From: Flaccisagitta enflata
Lineage: Eukaryota; Chaetognatha; Sagittoidea; Aphragmophora
Direction of reading: 5' to 3'
NCBI GenBank assembly: GCA_965153355.1
Contig: OZ231127.1
Location: forward strand, 95,046,001 to 95,110,000
Length of the DNA stretch: 64,000 bases
Shown in pieces: positions 1-10,463 of this stretch. The notes under the pieces were generated by a model. That model was not told where the DNA came from. It did no database searches and saw only the letters and a list, made by a program, of their open reading frames with translations. Position 1 is the first letter of the stretch. Every line of letters begins with the position of its first letter. The translations under genes were made by a program, and so were the position numbers.

Positions 1-96
1 GAGAGAATGAGAGAATGAGAAATAAACAAAGAGGGACACGGTCATGTAACAGGTAGACAGAAAATCACATGCTGAAGTCGAGATGCAAACTAAGTA

Positions 97-1179
97 ACAG
101 GGTCCAGAAATGTTTAAAAAGCGTGATAGAATTTCATCCACCGGTCTCAAGACAAATTGAAGGGTGGGAAATCAGCTAAATCCGTCAAAAGTTTTCTCTG
201 GTCAAGATTTGGGACCCTACAGCTGCATATCTCCGGTCAAAGGGCCATTTGAGGTCAAAATTTCAAAATCGCATACACTTTTTTTATTTTATAAGAGACC
301 AGTTTATAAGAGACATGAGGCTGAGATTTGCCGAAATTTTAAGAACAACATAAGAGAATGCCCAGGCTGAGATTCACTTTTGGAAATTTTTTAGAAAATT
401 TTTTTTTTTGAGTCTCTTGATAAAACATATGACAATCCTAAGAATTTTTTTCAAAAATTTATAAATTTTTTAGAAAAAGACTTTCTTTTTTTGGTTTTGT
501 TTATCACATTAAACAATATATGTCAAGTTTTATAGTAACTAACAAGTTTTCAATTGAAGATACATAGAACACAACAAAATAGTGTATTTATACATTGTTT
601 TCCATATAAATAGTGTATTTATACATTATTTTCCATATTTCACGCGTCGAAAAAATAAGAACAATTTAAGAGAATTTGAGCCTCAAAACAGCAAAAAATT
701 TAAGAACATCCAGGCTGAGTTTAAAAATCTTGTCTCTTATAAAAAAAAAAAAAAGTGTATCTGAAAATTTGATTCCAGATTTTGAATCCTGACAAAAAAG
801 TGTCTTCCTTTTTTGATATTCCAACTAGAACATGGTCTAATTTAAGTACTAAGGTATTATTCAAGTAAAATTTGCTCTTTTGTCAAAAACTTGGTTTTTT
901 TTAACGTTCGACGATAAATTATACTGTGTTCCAGATGGAATATCAAAAAAAGAAAGGCGCATTCTTTTTATAGTCTTTTGCAAGTATTCTAAATCTGCAA
1001 TCAGATTTTCAAATTTCTCACTTTGAAGTTTTGACCATATATAGCCTTTTGACCTGAAATATGCAGCTGTAGGGTCCCAAATGTTGACCAGAGAATTTCT
1101 TTGATGGACTGTGCTGATTCCCCACCCTTTAATTGGAATTGAAATTAGATCACGCTTTTTATACATTTCTGGACCCTGT
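97..1179. repeat. Foldback element with ~180-bp inverted arms
   Basis: The segment 97-290 reappears inverted at about 1005-1179. Both arms carry ACAGGGTCCAGAAATGT, GGGACCCTACAGCTGCATAT and TCTCTGGTCAA in the same order. A second, inner inverted pair (TTTTTTGATATTCCA at about 812 and TGGAATATCAAAAAAAG at about 940) lies nearer the centre. No transposase frame is visible, so this looks like a non-autonomous foldback DNA element. Its interior also carries AAGAACA/TAAGAGA sequence shared with other places in the window. Confidence 0.75.
281..765. repeat. AAGAACA/TAAGAGA dispersed repeat
   Basis: Motifs TATAAGAGAC, GAGGCTGAGA, TAAGAACA, TAAGAGAAT and CAGGCTGAG occur here twice. They recur at 4380-4880, and inverted at 8660-8775 and 9352-9440. 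The recurring order suggests a degenerate, AT-rich interspersed element that has inserted into the foldback structure around it. Confidence 0.5.
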
Positions 1180-1407
1180 AAGCAAACTAAAGCAAAGTTT
1201 CGGTTTCAGTACCTATTTTCAGTATTTAAATACTTTGCATAGCGACCAAAAAACTCGGCGACAAAAGCATCAATTAAACAACTTATATGTGTGTCAAATA
1301 AAAATTAAGACACTAAAATACCTTCCTCCAGTTGAGGCTGTTTTTCCACGAACCTCAATGAATCAAATTCATCAACCCAATCAATTTCATTTGAGAGACC
1401 ATACCAC

Positions 1408-2356
1408 TAAGGGCCACGGATTGCGCTAGATGGCTCCTTGGGTATTTGGGTGAAAATTTTCATCTCTGCTATATGGCTCAAACCAAGTAGAATGGTCATG
1501 GTAGCATTTGAGCATACATTACTGGTCTATATGACAGATTTTATGGCAATTTAGAGTAAAAAAAGGCGACCTAAATGGACGTTACTATAAAAATGCTAAA
1601 TTCCAAGAAAAATCAATGGATTTTTTTGGATTATCTGTTATGATTATAAAAAGCTCATGAAATCTTCAATATTGGATTGGATTCCTTCATTAATGTTTAA
1701 ATGTCTAGAAAAATTTAAAAAACCTTATTTTTTACATTTTTAGCACTATTAAATTTGTCTACTACTACTACGTATTTGACCTAATTTGCATGCTTTTATT
1801 ACCCTATAAATATAAAAAATCGCACAAGGACGCACAATGAGCCACCTATGCCAAAATGTAGTTCAAGGGGTCCTGAATCTAGAATGCTATGGCTCAAGCG
1901 GGCCTTTGACGTCCAAATTGCGATTTTCATGGCCTGAAATAGACAAGTAATAATGTGGATAAAAGTAAAAATCTATATTTGATTGGAAGAAAAATGAGCA
2001 AAATGAGCTAAATGAGCAAAAAAATGATTTTTTTTGAGCACCTTATCAAGGAATCTTATTGAACAAAGACAAAAATTTGATTGATTTGGTCAAAACATTA
2101 GACAATTTGAACACTAAATGTAAGAGATTTTGATAGTATTTTTCACTTTATTTTCTTAAATTTCACTTCTTTTGTACTATAAGCTCATAAAGCTCTTAAT
2201 CCAACAGAAATAAGTCAATATTGGATATAAAAAGTTTCATAACATCTGAAAATATGCAGAAAAATGTTTTTCACTCTGTATATTTCATAAGGAACAATGT
2301 AATGGAAAAAATGTAATGTTAATCCCCAATGAGCCACCTAGCGCACAATGCAGCCC
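1408..2356. repeat. Candidate TIR element, ~950 bp
   Basis: A segment of about 35 bp at 1410-1445 (TGCGCTAGATGGCTCCTTGG) is matched in inverted form at 2320-2354 (ATGAGCCACCTAGCGCA). The sequence between is AT-rich and has no recognisable coding frame. This is consistent with a MITE-like element, with target duplications not resolved. Confidence 0.45.
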
Positions 2357-2604
2357 ACAGTGCATACGGCCCAACTTAGATGCTCAACTTTTGAATAAGA
2401 AAATGAAAACCATGTTTCTCAGGAATATGCAGGGGTGTATATTATTGAGTCGCTTTTGCTTCCCCCCCCCCTTTGATTTTCTTCCCCGCGTTTCAAAATC
2501 CACGGGGGGAGAGGGGGGGGAAACTCAATTATATACAGGCCTGGGAATATGTCAAAAAGTTGAAAACTGGCCTCGGCTTTTTCCCCGAACATATAGACAA
2601 TAAG

Positions 2605-2800
2605 CCACTTTTCAGTAGGTCTGTCGGTCTGTCCGTTGGTCGGTTCATCGGTAAGTTCGCCCGTCCGTCTGTCCGTCTCAAAGGTGTTTTCAATGTTATT
2701 GAGGTAGTCCCGACTATTGCGAGGTCAATATAAACATTTTTAGTTTGTCTGTTTATCTGTCTGTTTGTCCATCATTCTGTCCGACTTCTGAAAGTTTCGA
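2605..2800. repeat. GTCC/GGTC tetranucleotide tract
   Basis: Degenerate runs of GTCTGTCC, GTTGGTCGG and CGTCCGTCTGTCC occur here. The same tetranucleotide core recurs about 15 times in the window, usually as the middle of family B. A similar tract is at 3438-3490. No palindrome is present here, so these look like truncated copies. Confidence 0.4.
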
Positions 2801-3158
2801 CGCTCGCGGCGCTGGTCTAAAGACTCTATTGACCTTGTTCTAATTACCACGCCTATTTTGTCACAATTGTCATTCACTTTTCCCTTGCACAGGCTTTCTT
2901 TAGCGCCTACAATAGTTTAAGTCGTCACTCAACGCTCAATTAGTTCATTCTTCCACTTAAATGTACCTACTCACGCCACTCACGGTCGTACTCAGCTCAC
3001 GCACTGCCGCTTCACTTTTCAATCTGCCGCCCGTACTAACTCATGGCATAATTTCCGGTCGTCCTTAGCGCTTAGTCTCGGTCTTTCTTTCCGTTTTTGC
3101 GCACCTTGTGACAATTCTCACACGCGCAACCGATGCAAGGCTAAGCTATGCCGCCTGA

Positions 3159-3162
<4 letters not shown>

Positions 3163-3222
<60 letters not shown>
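3163..3222. repeat. (CT)n microsatellite
   Basis: About 30 uninterrupted CT units. It is one of more than a dozen GA/CT tracts in the window. Confidence 0.95.
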
Positions 3223-3225
<3 letters not shown>

Positions 3226-3897
3226 ACGTTGCAGCTAAGCATTCATTCTCTCACTCTCTCTTTTTCACCAGCCAAAAGGGGCAAAAGGGGGAAGTGGGGT
3301 GGGTGGAGAGTCTATGATTGATATTTAACCAGCAGACTTTGAAAAGGCGACAGGTGACTTAAGTATGATTTCAAAGACATGCATTTTCCCCGATCAAGTT
3401 GTCATGAGTGTCACGACAAAGCACCTCTATAACTGGCTCTGTCCGTCGGTCTGTCGGTCGGTCTGTAACGCATTCGTTCGACGATCAACTCGTCGCACCT
3501 TATTGGCCTACTTGGCCTTGTTCTAAGGAAGGTCTCTTTAGACGGTTTAGTCGGTTTGGCATCAAAACCCCTGCAATTTTTAGCAATACTTCTTTACCGC
3601 TCATACACACGAAGCTAGAAGCAAAACCGGACTTTAATCCAAAACAAGGTTGACAAGGAGTCGGTTAATTGGTTTCATCGAAGTCGCGTGCATGGAGCGG
3701 AAAATATGATAGCAGTTTTGGTTGTACAATTGATATCTCTGATAAGATCAAAAGGAATGAAAATGAATGTAATGAATGAAATGTGTGAAATTAATGAATG
3801 ACATAGGACAGATTAAATGAATGAAAAGAATACCAATTATGTTCCTTGAAGAGTTTTCAAAAGCAAATAATCAGTACAAACCCTTTTAAGAACATAG

Positions 3898-3960
3898 TGA
3901 CGGACCGATCAACGAACCAACCGACGGACCTACGAAGAGTCGCATATGGCTGAACTGAAC
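3898..3960 (-). repeat. Partial family B (PalGTCC) fragment
   Basis: GACGGACCGATCAACG and CCGACGGACC run into AAGAGTCGCATATGG. This is the tetranucleotide tract followed by the start of the family B palindromic end, in reverse orientation. The palindrome is broken. Confidence 0.4.
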
Positions 3961-4379
3961 ACCACTGACTGGTTGCCCGGTAGATGGACCGACCGATCTC
4001 TGATTCTGAATCGGATGCTCATTTTACCAAGTAATCCCTCCCTGAGCAAGAAGCAAGTATGAACGCCACTCAGATCGTAGTGGCCAGGATATTTCCTGTT
4101 TACAGCTCTCGTGTACATAACTAAGGAAATTAAGCAGATAAAAGAGAAATTTGTTCATTTGTTTCTCCCAAAAAAAGAGCGGATCTGCTGAGTCACATGT
4201 TTTGAAGAGCTGGGTATCCAGGGAAGAGCAAAGGTTTGAATTTGACTTTGATATGAGTATTAGCTTTGACCCAATTTGTAAAAAATCTGTTAAAAAATAA
4301 TAATTCCCAACGTTTTTCTGCGTCTCATCGCAGAGCATTAGGATTTTGGATCATTGCAAAGTGAGTACGCTTACACTCA

Positions 4380-4880
4380 TATGTTTGACTAAGAACCTTG
4401 TTTATAAGAACATTGAGGCTCAGATGAGGAAGAAAATAAGAACAATCGTAAGAACATCGTCAGCTTCAAATCTGCGGGAATCTAAAAACATCTGAACCTC
4501 ATTGTCGCCGCTAAGAACAATCCCTTCAATGATAGGTGGATCAATATCCCTCACTTTACTCCAACGGAAATAGATGGAAAAGGGCCTTGCGAACCTTCAC
4601 TTACAAGTTAATATGCGCACCACTCCTAGTTTTCCATAAAACACAATCTGAAAAACATCCCATCTAATCTAGGCCAAAAGCAAACTGCTTACCAAAAGTA
4701 ATCAAGGGCAATGATTGTTACCTAATCAAACCAAGAAACCAAGAACCAAGAACCAAGAAATTACCCGAGGGTATGATATTTTAGCTCTGGCTTGCAATTT
4801 GAAAAATAAGAACACCATAAGAACAATTTGAGCCTCAAATTAACTTAACAATAAGAACAGTGAGCCTCAGAGAAAAATTA
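4380..4880. repeat. Cluster of AAGAACA/GCCTCA repeats
   Basis: TAAGAACA and GAGCCTCA motifs recur every 30-60 bp, for example at 4406, 4436, 4452, 4514, 4806, 4819 and 4853. This is the same dispersed element seen at 281-765. No gene is visible between 1180 and 6053. Confidence 0.5.
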
Positions 4881-4947
4881 TACGTTCTTATAAAAACAAA
4901 TGAGTGCATCCCACTTCCCTCATATGTTTTGACAAGAAGGCCTTGTG

Positions 4948-4950
<3 letters not shown>

Positions 4951-4992
<42 letters not shown>
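4951..4992. repeat. (GA)n microsatellite
   Basis: About 20 GA units, flanked by degenerate CAGA sequence. Confidence 0.95.
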
Positions 4993-4997
<5 letters not shown>

Positions 4998-5157
4998 CAG
5001 AGAGACAGAAAAAGTCAGGCATCGAATACAGACAAACAGAAAACAAGTAGACAGAAGAGAAACCGACAAATTACGCGGGCATCAACATTGGAGTGATTGG
5101 ACAGACAAAAACGTTGGCCTACCTTTTTATGTGCATCCTCGCACATCTGTAGGAGGT

Positions 5158-5330
5158 CATCTCTGTCATGTCCGTCCGTCGGTCGATTTGTCGGTCAGTC
5201 ACGCAAACGTTGGAATCACGGAAAACAAACTATGTCGGCGCTTTATTTCATTTCATTGAATCACTCACTCACTCACTCACTCATTCAATCATTTCCTCAC
5301 CGAGGCGCACATATTGACCATAATTTGGCC
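5158..5330. repeat. GTCC tract + (CACT)n + GAGGCGCACATATTG repeat
   Basis: CGTCCGTCGGTC, then GTCAGTCACGCAAACGTT, then (CACT)n, and finally CGAGGCGCACATATTGACCA. The same order recurs at 21890-22155, with (ATTC)n in place of (CACT)n. The tetranucleotide array in the middle therefore changes between copies while the flanks are kept. Confidence 0.55.
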
Positions 5331-5628
5331 ATTAAACTTAAAACGCGAGTCGCCGTCTTAGGAAAAAAATGCTCAATGAATTGTGATAAAGTAAGACAAC
5401 TGTTAAAGGAAGCTTCAAAAATCTGGCTTTTGTGCATTTAATGCATTTTAAACGAATCAATAAAAATTCAATGACACTTGGGCAAGTAATAACGATCTTT
5501 AAATGAGCTCAAAGATCACAACTTGTTCAGCATGAAAACCTCTTTATCCATTATTCTTCTTTGAAAGAAGAAATAAAAATGGATAAACGGCCGAAGTAGA
5601 CTGAAAACTGTGAAAATCAACTTCTTAG

Positions 5629-5813
5629 TCGCGAACTCGCGACTCTACACTTGGGTATGTAGGTCTGTCCGTCCGCCCATTGATCCTGTCCGTTGGTAAT
5701 ATTTTTAAAATGGTAATATTTCTAAAATCTTTAAAATGGGAACAGTTTTTGCATTATTAGCCCTGCCCTACTGTCCGCGACTACCCTGCGGTGGTATACG
5801 GCCTTGTTTTTAT
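5629..5813 (+). repeat. Family B (PalGTCC) copy a, + orientation
   Basis: It starts with a near-palindrome (GTCGCGAACTCGCGACT) followed by CTACA and a GTCC tract. It ends with CCTGCCCTACTGTCCGCGAC and GGTATACGGCCTTGTTTT. The downstream copy at 5872-6021 is its inverted partner. No coding frame is present. Confidence 0.7.
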
Positions 5814-5871
5814 CGTGGGTGCATGATAAGGGTAGTAATAATAAATAGAATAAGTAAGCTGTTACATAGTT

Positions 5872-6021
5872 GTTCAAAAACAAGGCCGGATACACGGCAA
5901 TCCAGTCGCGGACGGTTGGGTAGGAGCAGTAATGCAAAAACCGCTCGGAATTCAAAAATGTGACTTACCGACGGACCGACCGACACAGCAAGGTGTAGAG
6001 TCGCGTGTCCGCGACTAAAAA
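5872..6021 (-). repeat. Family B (PalGTCC) copy g, - orientation
   Basis: It reads AACAAGGCCGGATACACGG, then GTCGCGGACGG, then GACGGACCGACCGAC, and ends GAGTCGCGTGTCCGCGACT. With copy a it forms an inverted repeat of about 390 bp and a spacer of about 60 bp. Confidence 0.7.
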
Positions 6022-6051
6022 ACAAAAGCTGATATAACGACATAGACTGAC

Positions 6052-6052
<1 letters not shown>

Positions 6053-6135
<83 letters not shown>
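6053..6135. repeat. (GA)n microsatellite
   Basis: About 41 uninterrupted GA units, decaying into CAGA-rich sequence up to about 6200. Confidence 0.95.
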
Positions 6136-6143
<8 letters not shown>

Positions 6144-6539
6144 GAGAGACAGACAGAGACAGAGAGAAAAAGAGTCACAGAGAGAGAGACAGAGAACGAT
6201 GCAGAAAGAGAGAGCCATAGAAACAGACAGACGGATGCACACGTATAGAAAAAAAAGTTGAGGTAGGGAGGGTTGAGCATAGTTGTAGGCAGTTTCCACA
6301 ATAAACTAGACTGGCAGAAATCAGGCGACTGAATTCGTCAACATTGATAAAAATGTGATAATTTCATAATAGTCGCACCTAATACCTTGAAATTTGGATC
6401 ATATGCTCAGATTTTGATACTCTTTTAGATCATATAAAAAAAGAATACTCTAATATCTAAAATGTGTTCAACTATGTTAATTTTTATCATAATCAGAGTA
6501 ATATAAGAGTAACAGGGTGTTAACATTTTAGGTCACTCT

Positions 6540-7250
6540 CTTCAAAAATCAATATCTCCAGCTAGAATTGACATTAAGGTCTAAAATTTTGCATGTAACT
6601 TGGGTTAAACTATCTAGCTCAAAAGTATAGACTCAAGCGTTTTGGGCAATATCTGTGCTTAGAATAAAAAAATGATAAAAAAATGGGTGAGATCCAGAAA
6701 CTAGATCAAATTTCTGATTGAATGGCACCAACCGCATTCTTCTAGGTCAAATCGTTCAGAAATGACAGAAAACACAAGATTGTGACTCCAAATCAAAAAT
6801 GGCAAAAAAGATTGCAGTTCATTGATAGATGATAGCATTCCATTATATTGCGGCATTACAATGAGGCAATAGCAGACAAAATAGGGTGTCAACCTCTTTG
6901 CTGGTTGGCCTGGAAACAACCTCAATCTGAACCCTATTAAATTGTTTTGGTCTCAAATGAAGAAGCTTCAAAACAAAGATAGTGCAACATCAGTTGCAAG
7001 GCTGAAAAAAATTGCTCTAAAAATCTGGAAAAGATCTTGCTGATTTTCCTCGAAACTCTCTACAAAAGCATGCCAGGGCATATGAAGGCGGTTGTTACTG
7101 CCCAGAGGGCCACATTTAGTATTACAATGTATTCTAGAATTATATAACTTAATATTCATTTAATGAATCAATCAATGTTTATCTTGAGTCTATACTTATG
7201 AGCTAGATAGTATCTGTACTAAAGGGAGAAAAAAAAATTTTCCATAATAC
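6540..7250 (+). mobile_element. Degenerate Tc1/mariner-like element
   Basis: Between 6690 and 7150 the + strand encodes fragments that resemble the C-terminal part of a Tc1 transposase. There is a WPGN..LNLNPIK.FW motif around 6900-6945, where the family has SPDLNPIE.LW, and YKSMPGHMKAVVTAQR near 7060-7115. The frame is broken by stops and shifts, and the Asp of the DLNPI motif reads Asn. Inverted sequence flanks it: CTATCTAGCTCAAAAGTATAG at about 6611 and its complement at about 7190. The element is therefore a dead copy. I identified it from the C-terminal motifs only. Confidence 0.6.
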
Positions 7251-8374
7251 TTACAATATTACCATTTAAAGTATAGTATACTACTATGTGTCAAAATCAA
7301 ATAAATCATCATTTTGGACATATCAACTAAAAGTGAATTTTTTTTATGGTAAATAATATCTGGTCACCATAAAATCTTTAGTTTTTCTTTAGGGATTGCA
7401 ATTAAACAGAAATGATACATAGTTGGGTAGGCTTAATGATTTTTTGATATCTTTTTCATTGTGGTTTTGAGTGTGACATCAGTGTGACATAAAAAAGGGG
7501 GTGATTGTGGCCTATTTTTTGCTAGATAGCCTATCAAAATTTTAAGTATGAAGGATATCAGTTAGGCACGGAATCCCTAGTAATGTGTCACAACAGCTTC
7601 TATCATGAAAATAAGAATTTGCACAATAAAAACAATATTTTTGCCTGTTACATCATGAATTTCAGCTGGGCCGGTTTATTGTGGAAATGGCCTATAGGTA
7701 AACAACTAATTATCAAAGTCATTCCTTCCCTCATCTTCTAACAACTGAAAAGGCAATGAAGAAGAGCAGGAGGATGAGGAGGAGGAGGAAATGGAAAAGG
7801 TAAAAGAAGAGAATGAAGAGAAGGAAGAAGAAGAAGGAAGATATCACAAATGAACTGAGGCAGAGATTAGAAAGTTGAGTCGCATTCTCCAAATCCTTTA
7901 ACCCGGCCACTTAAAAAATATCTGCATTAGGTGAAAACTACCGGCGAAACAGGTTTTTTTTTCTACCGACTAAAATTACCTTTCTGCGGCTTGGCGCGCT
8001 TGCTTTGCAAGCGGCTTGCAACCACATGTTAATCAAATGCAATCAGTTCATGCGTTCGTATATGTGCCGCGGAGAATTATGCGTACGACGATGCATGTTT
8101 TTTGGTCCCCATATGACGTAATTTTCACCTCAATTTGTCTCCATCTTTGTCCTTAAATCCCTGGGGGTATGTCTATTATTTTGTATGCAAATTGGCTCAA
8201 ACGATACAGACACAGCCTGATGCCTCTTTGACAAGTACGCCACAAGTACGCCACCGTGAGTAATTTTTTTCACTTTGTCATTGTCTCCTTTTTAAACCCA
8301 GAAAAAAAACTACACTCAAAAGCCAATAAACAAACAAATAAACGAAAGACTATTCACAACCGGAAGTCGTGACG
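7251..8374. other. Intergenic region upstream of HACL2, no gene seen
   Basis: AT-rich up to 7700, followed by a purine-rich (GAGGA/GAAGAA) stretch at 7745-7850. More GC-balanced sequence lies at 7970-8374, where the HACL2 promoter and 5' UTR must lie. I see no TATA box in a convincing position. Confidence 0.4.
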
Positions 8375-8512
8375 ATGGACGCCCTCGCGCTGATGTCGTT
8401 GACGGCGTTGTTGGGAGTCCTCGTCTGGATTTTCTTCGATAAAATCTTGAAGCCACTTCTCAGACCCGTCGAACCGTTTTCACCGAGACATGGGGGACAA
8501 CTAGTCGCTGAG
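8375..8512 (+). CDS. HACL2 (ILVBL): HACL2 exon 1 (residues 1-46)
   Basis: ATG at 8375 is preceded by GTGACG. The exon encodes the N-terminal membrane anchor and [11 protein letters not shown], matching the RHGG..VA segment of the family. The donor is GAG|GTGAGT, phase 0. Confidence 0.9.
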
Positions 8513-8892
8513 GTGAGTAACATCACGTGTGGATGGGTTTGGATATATCTTGGCGGTTAGGTGATATGTCATGGTGACTCTTGAGTGTGAGTGTGAGTGT
8601 GGGTGTGGGGGGGGGAGGGAGTTTGGTTGGTTGAAAAAATGTTTGGTTGCCTGTGTGTCTACACTTTTTTTTTATAAGAGACAACCTTTTTTCAACTCAG
8701 CCTGAGTGTTCTTAAATTCCAAGTCATTTTCAGCCTCGAATTCTCTTAATTTGTTCTTATTTTTCTCTGAATTGATCCGTTATTACTTATACTATCACTG
8801 GTGCTAATATCACTACTACTGATATTACTATTATTATCATACTGTTACTACAACTGTTACTGCTACTGTTAATACTACTACTACTACTACTA

Positions 8893-8924
<32 letters not shown>

Positions 8925-10366
8925 GCTACTTCAACTATTACTAGTACTACTCTACAACCACTTATATTACAACTACAATGTCTACTACTACTACAATGAC
9001 TACTACTACCACTACTACTTTTACTACTACTACTACTACTACTACTTTTACTTCTACTACTTTTACTACTACTATTTTACACTCTCACTTGTAATAGAAT
9101 GAAAAACAAGGTCATTAGACCTGTGCTGCGTGTTTGCTTTAAAAAGTCAGACAGAAAAAAAGACATTTGAAATGGCCATTTACTCTACAAAGTTTCTTTT
9201 CTACCATTCAGAGACATAAAAACCCTTTTCAAAAGTCTTTAAAGCAGTTTTGTTACGGACTGATGGACGGACGGACGATTGTCTGACCGACCGACCAACC
9301 AGCCGACCAAAAAGTGGTCATATGTCGTGTAGCACGCGACTAGAAATTAGCTGAGGCAAAAGTCAGCCTGAGCTGTCTCTTATTTTGTTCTTAAATTTTC
9401 AGAGAATCTCAGCCTCATGTCTCTTATAAAAAGTCTCTAAAAAAAGTGTACTCTCTCTCTCTCTCTCTCTCTCTCGGCCCCAAAGGGCTGATGTCCTGGA
9501 GACACAGGGGGAATTTCCATACGTCCGTCCGTCCTTCCGTCCGTCCCCCCCCCCATTGGCCTCAAATTCGCTCTCCCAGCCCTCAAATTTGCCCTCCCAG
9601 CCCTCAATTCAGCCCTCCAGGCCTCAAATCAGCTTTCCAGGCTTCAAATCAGCCCCCACCTCAAATCTGTCCTCCAGACCTCAATCTGCCTTCCAGACCT
9701 TCAATTAGCCCTCAAGCATAAAATCAGCCCTCCATGGCTTAAATTTGCCCTCCAAACCTCAAATCGGCTCTCCAAGCCTTGATTCTGCCCTTGAGCCTTC
9801 AAATATGCCTTCAGCGGTCTAAATCAGTCATCTAAGGCCTGAAATATGCCCCCTCAGGACGTATGGAAATTCCCCGTGTACAGGACATCGGCCTTTAGGC
9901 CGCTGCCCTGCTCACTCCACTTTTCACTGGATCACCCCAGCAGGGCATCGGGTACCGCTGACCATGTGCGATCCTTGATGACTATTTTCTCACTCCTTTC
10001 TCTCTCTCTCTCTCTCTTCTTGTCCTAAACAGACAAAAACAGACAAAACTGTATTCCTTTCCAAATCCAGGTCCTCCACGCGGCCAAAGTGCGTCACATT
10101 TTCACCCTCGTCGGTGGTCACATTTCCCCGATTTTAGTCGCCTGCGAGAATGTCGGCATTCGCGTCGTCGACACGCGTCACGAAGTCAACGCCGTTTTCG
10201 CCGCCGACGCCGTCGCGCGACTCAGCGGAGGCGTTGGCGTCGTCGCCGTCACGGCCGGACCGGGACTCACCAACACAGTCACAGCCATCAAAAACGCACA
10301 AATGGCCGAGTCGCCGGTTTTACTGTTAGGAGGCGCAGCGGCGTCGTTGCTTAAAGGTGAGGGAAT

Positions 10367-10463
<97 letters not shown>

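Noticed and set aside
6052-6301. Long open frames across (GA)n/(CT)n, (CA)n and CTTT arrays here and at 10351, 20596, 25591, 36035, 37219, 40160, 50338, 52324 and 52545
   Set aside because: Dinucleotide and tetranucleotide repeats lack stops in several frames. The predicted RE, LS, HT or FLS polymers are artefacts.
9560-9850. Pro-rich frame ([16 protein letters not shown]) as a possible gene
   Set aside because: It is the minisatellite interior of family A copy 1.
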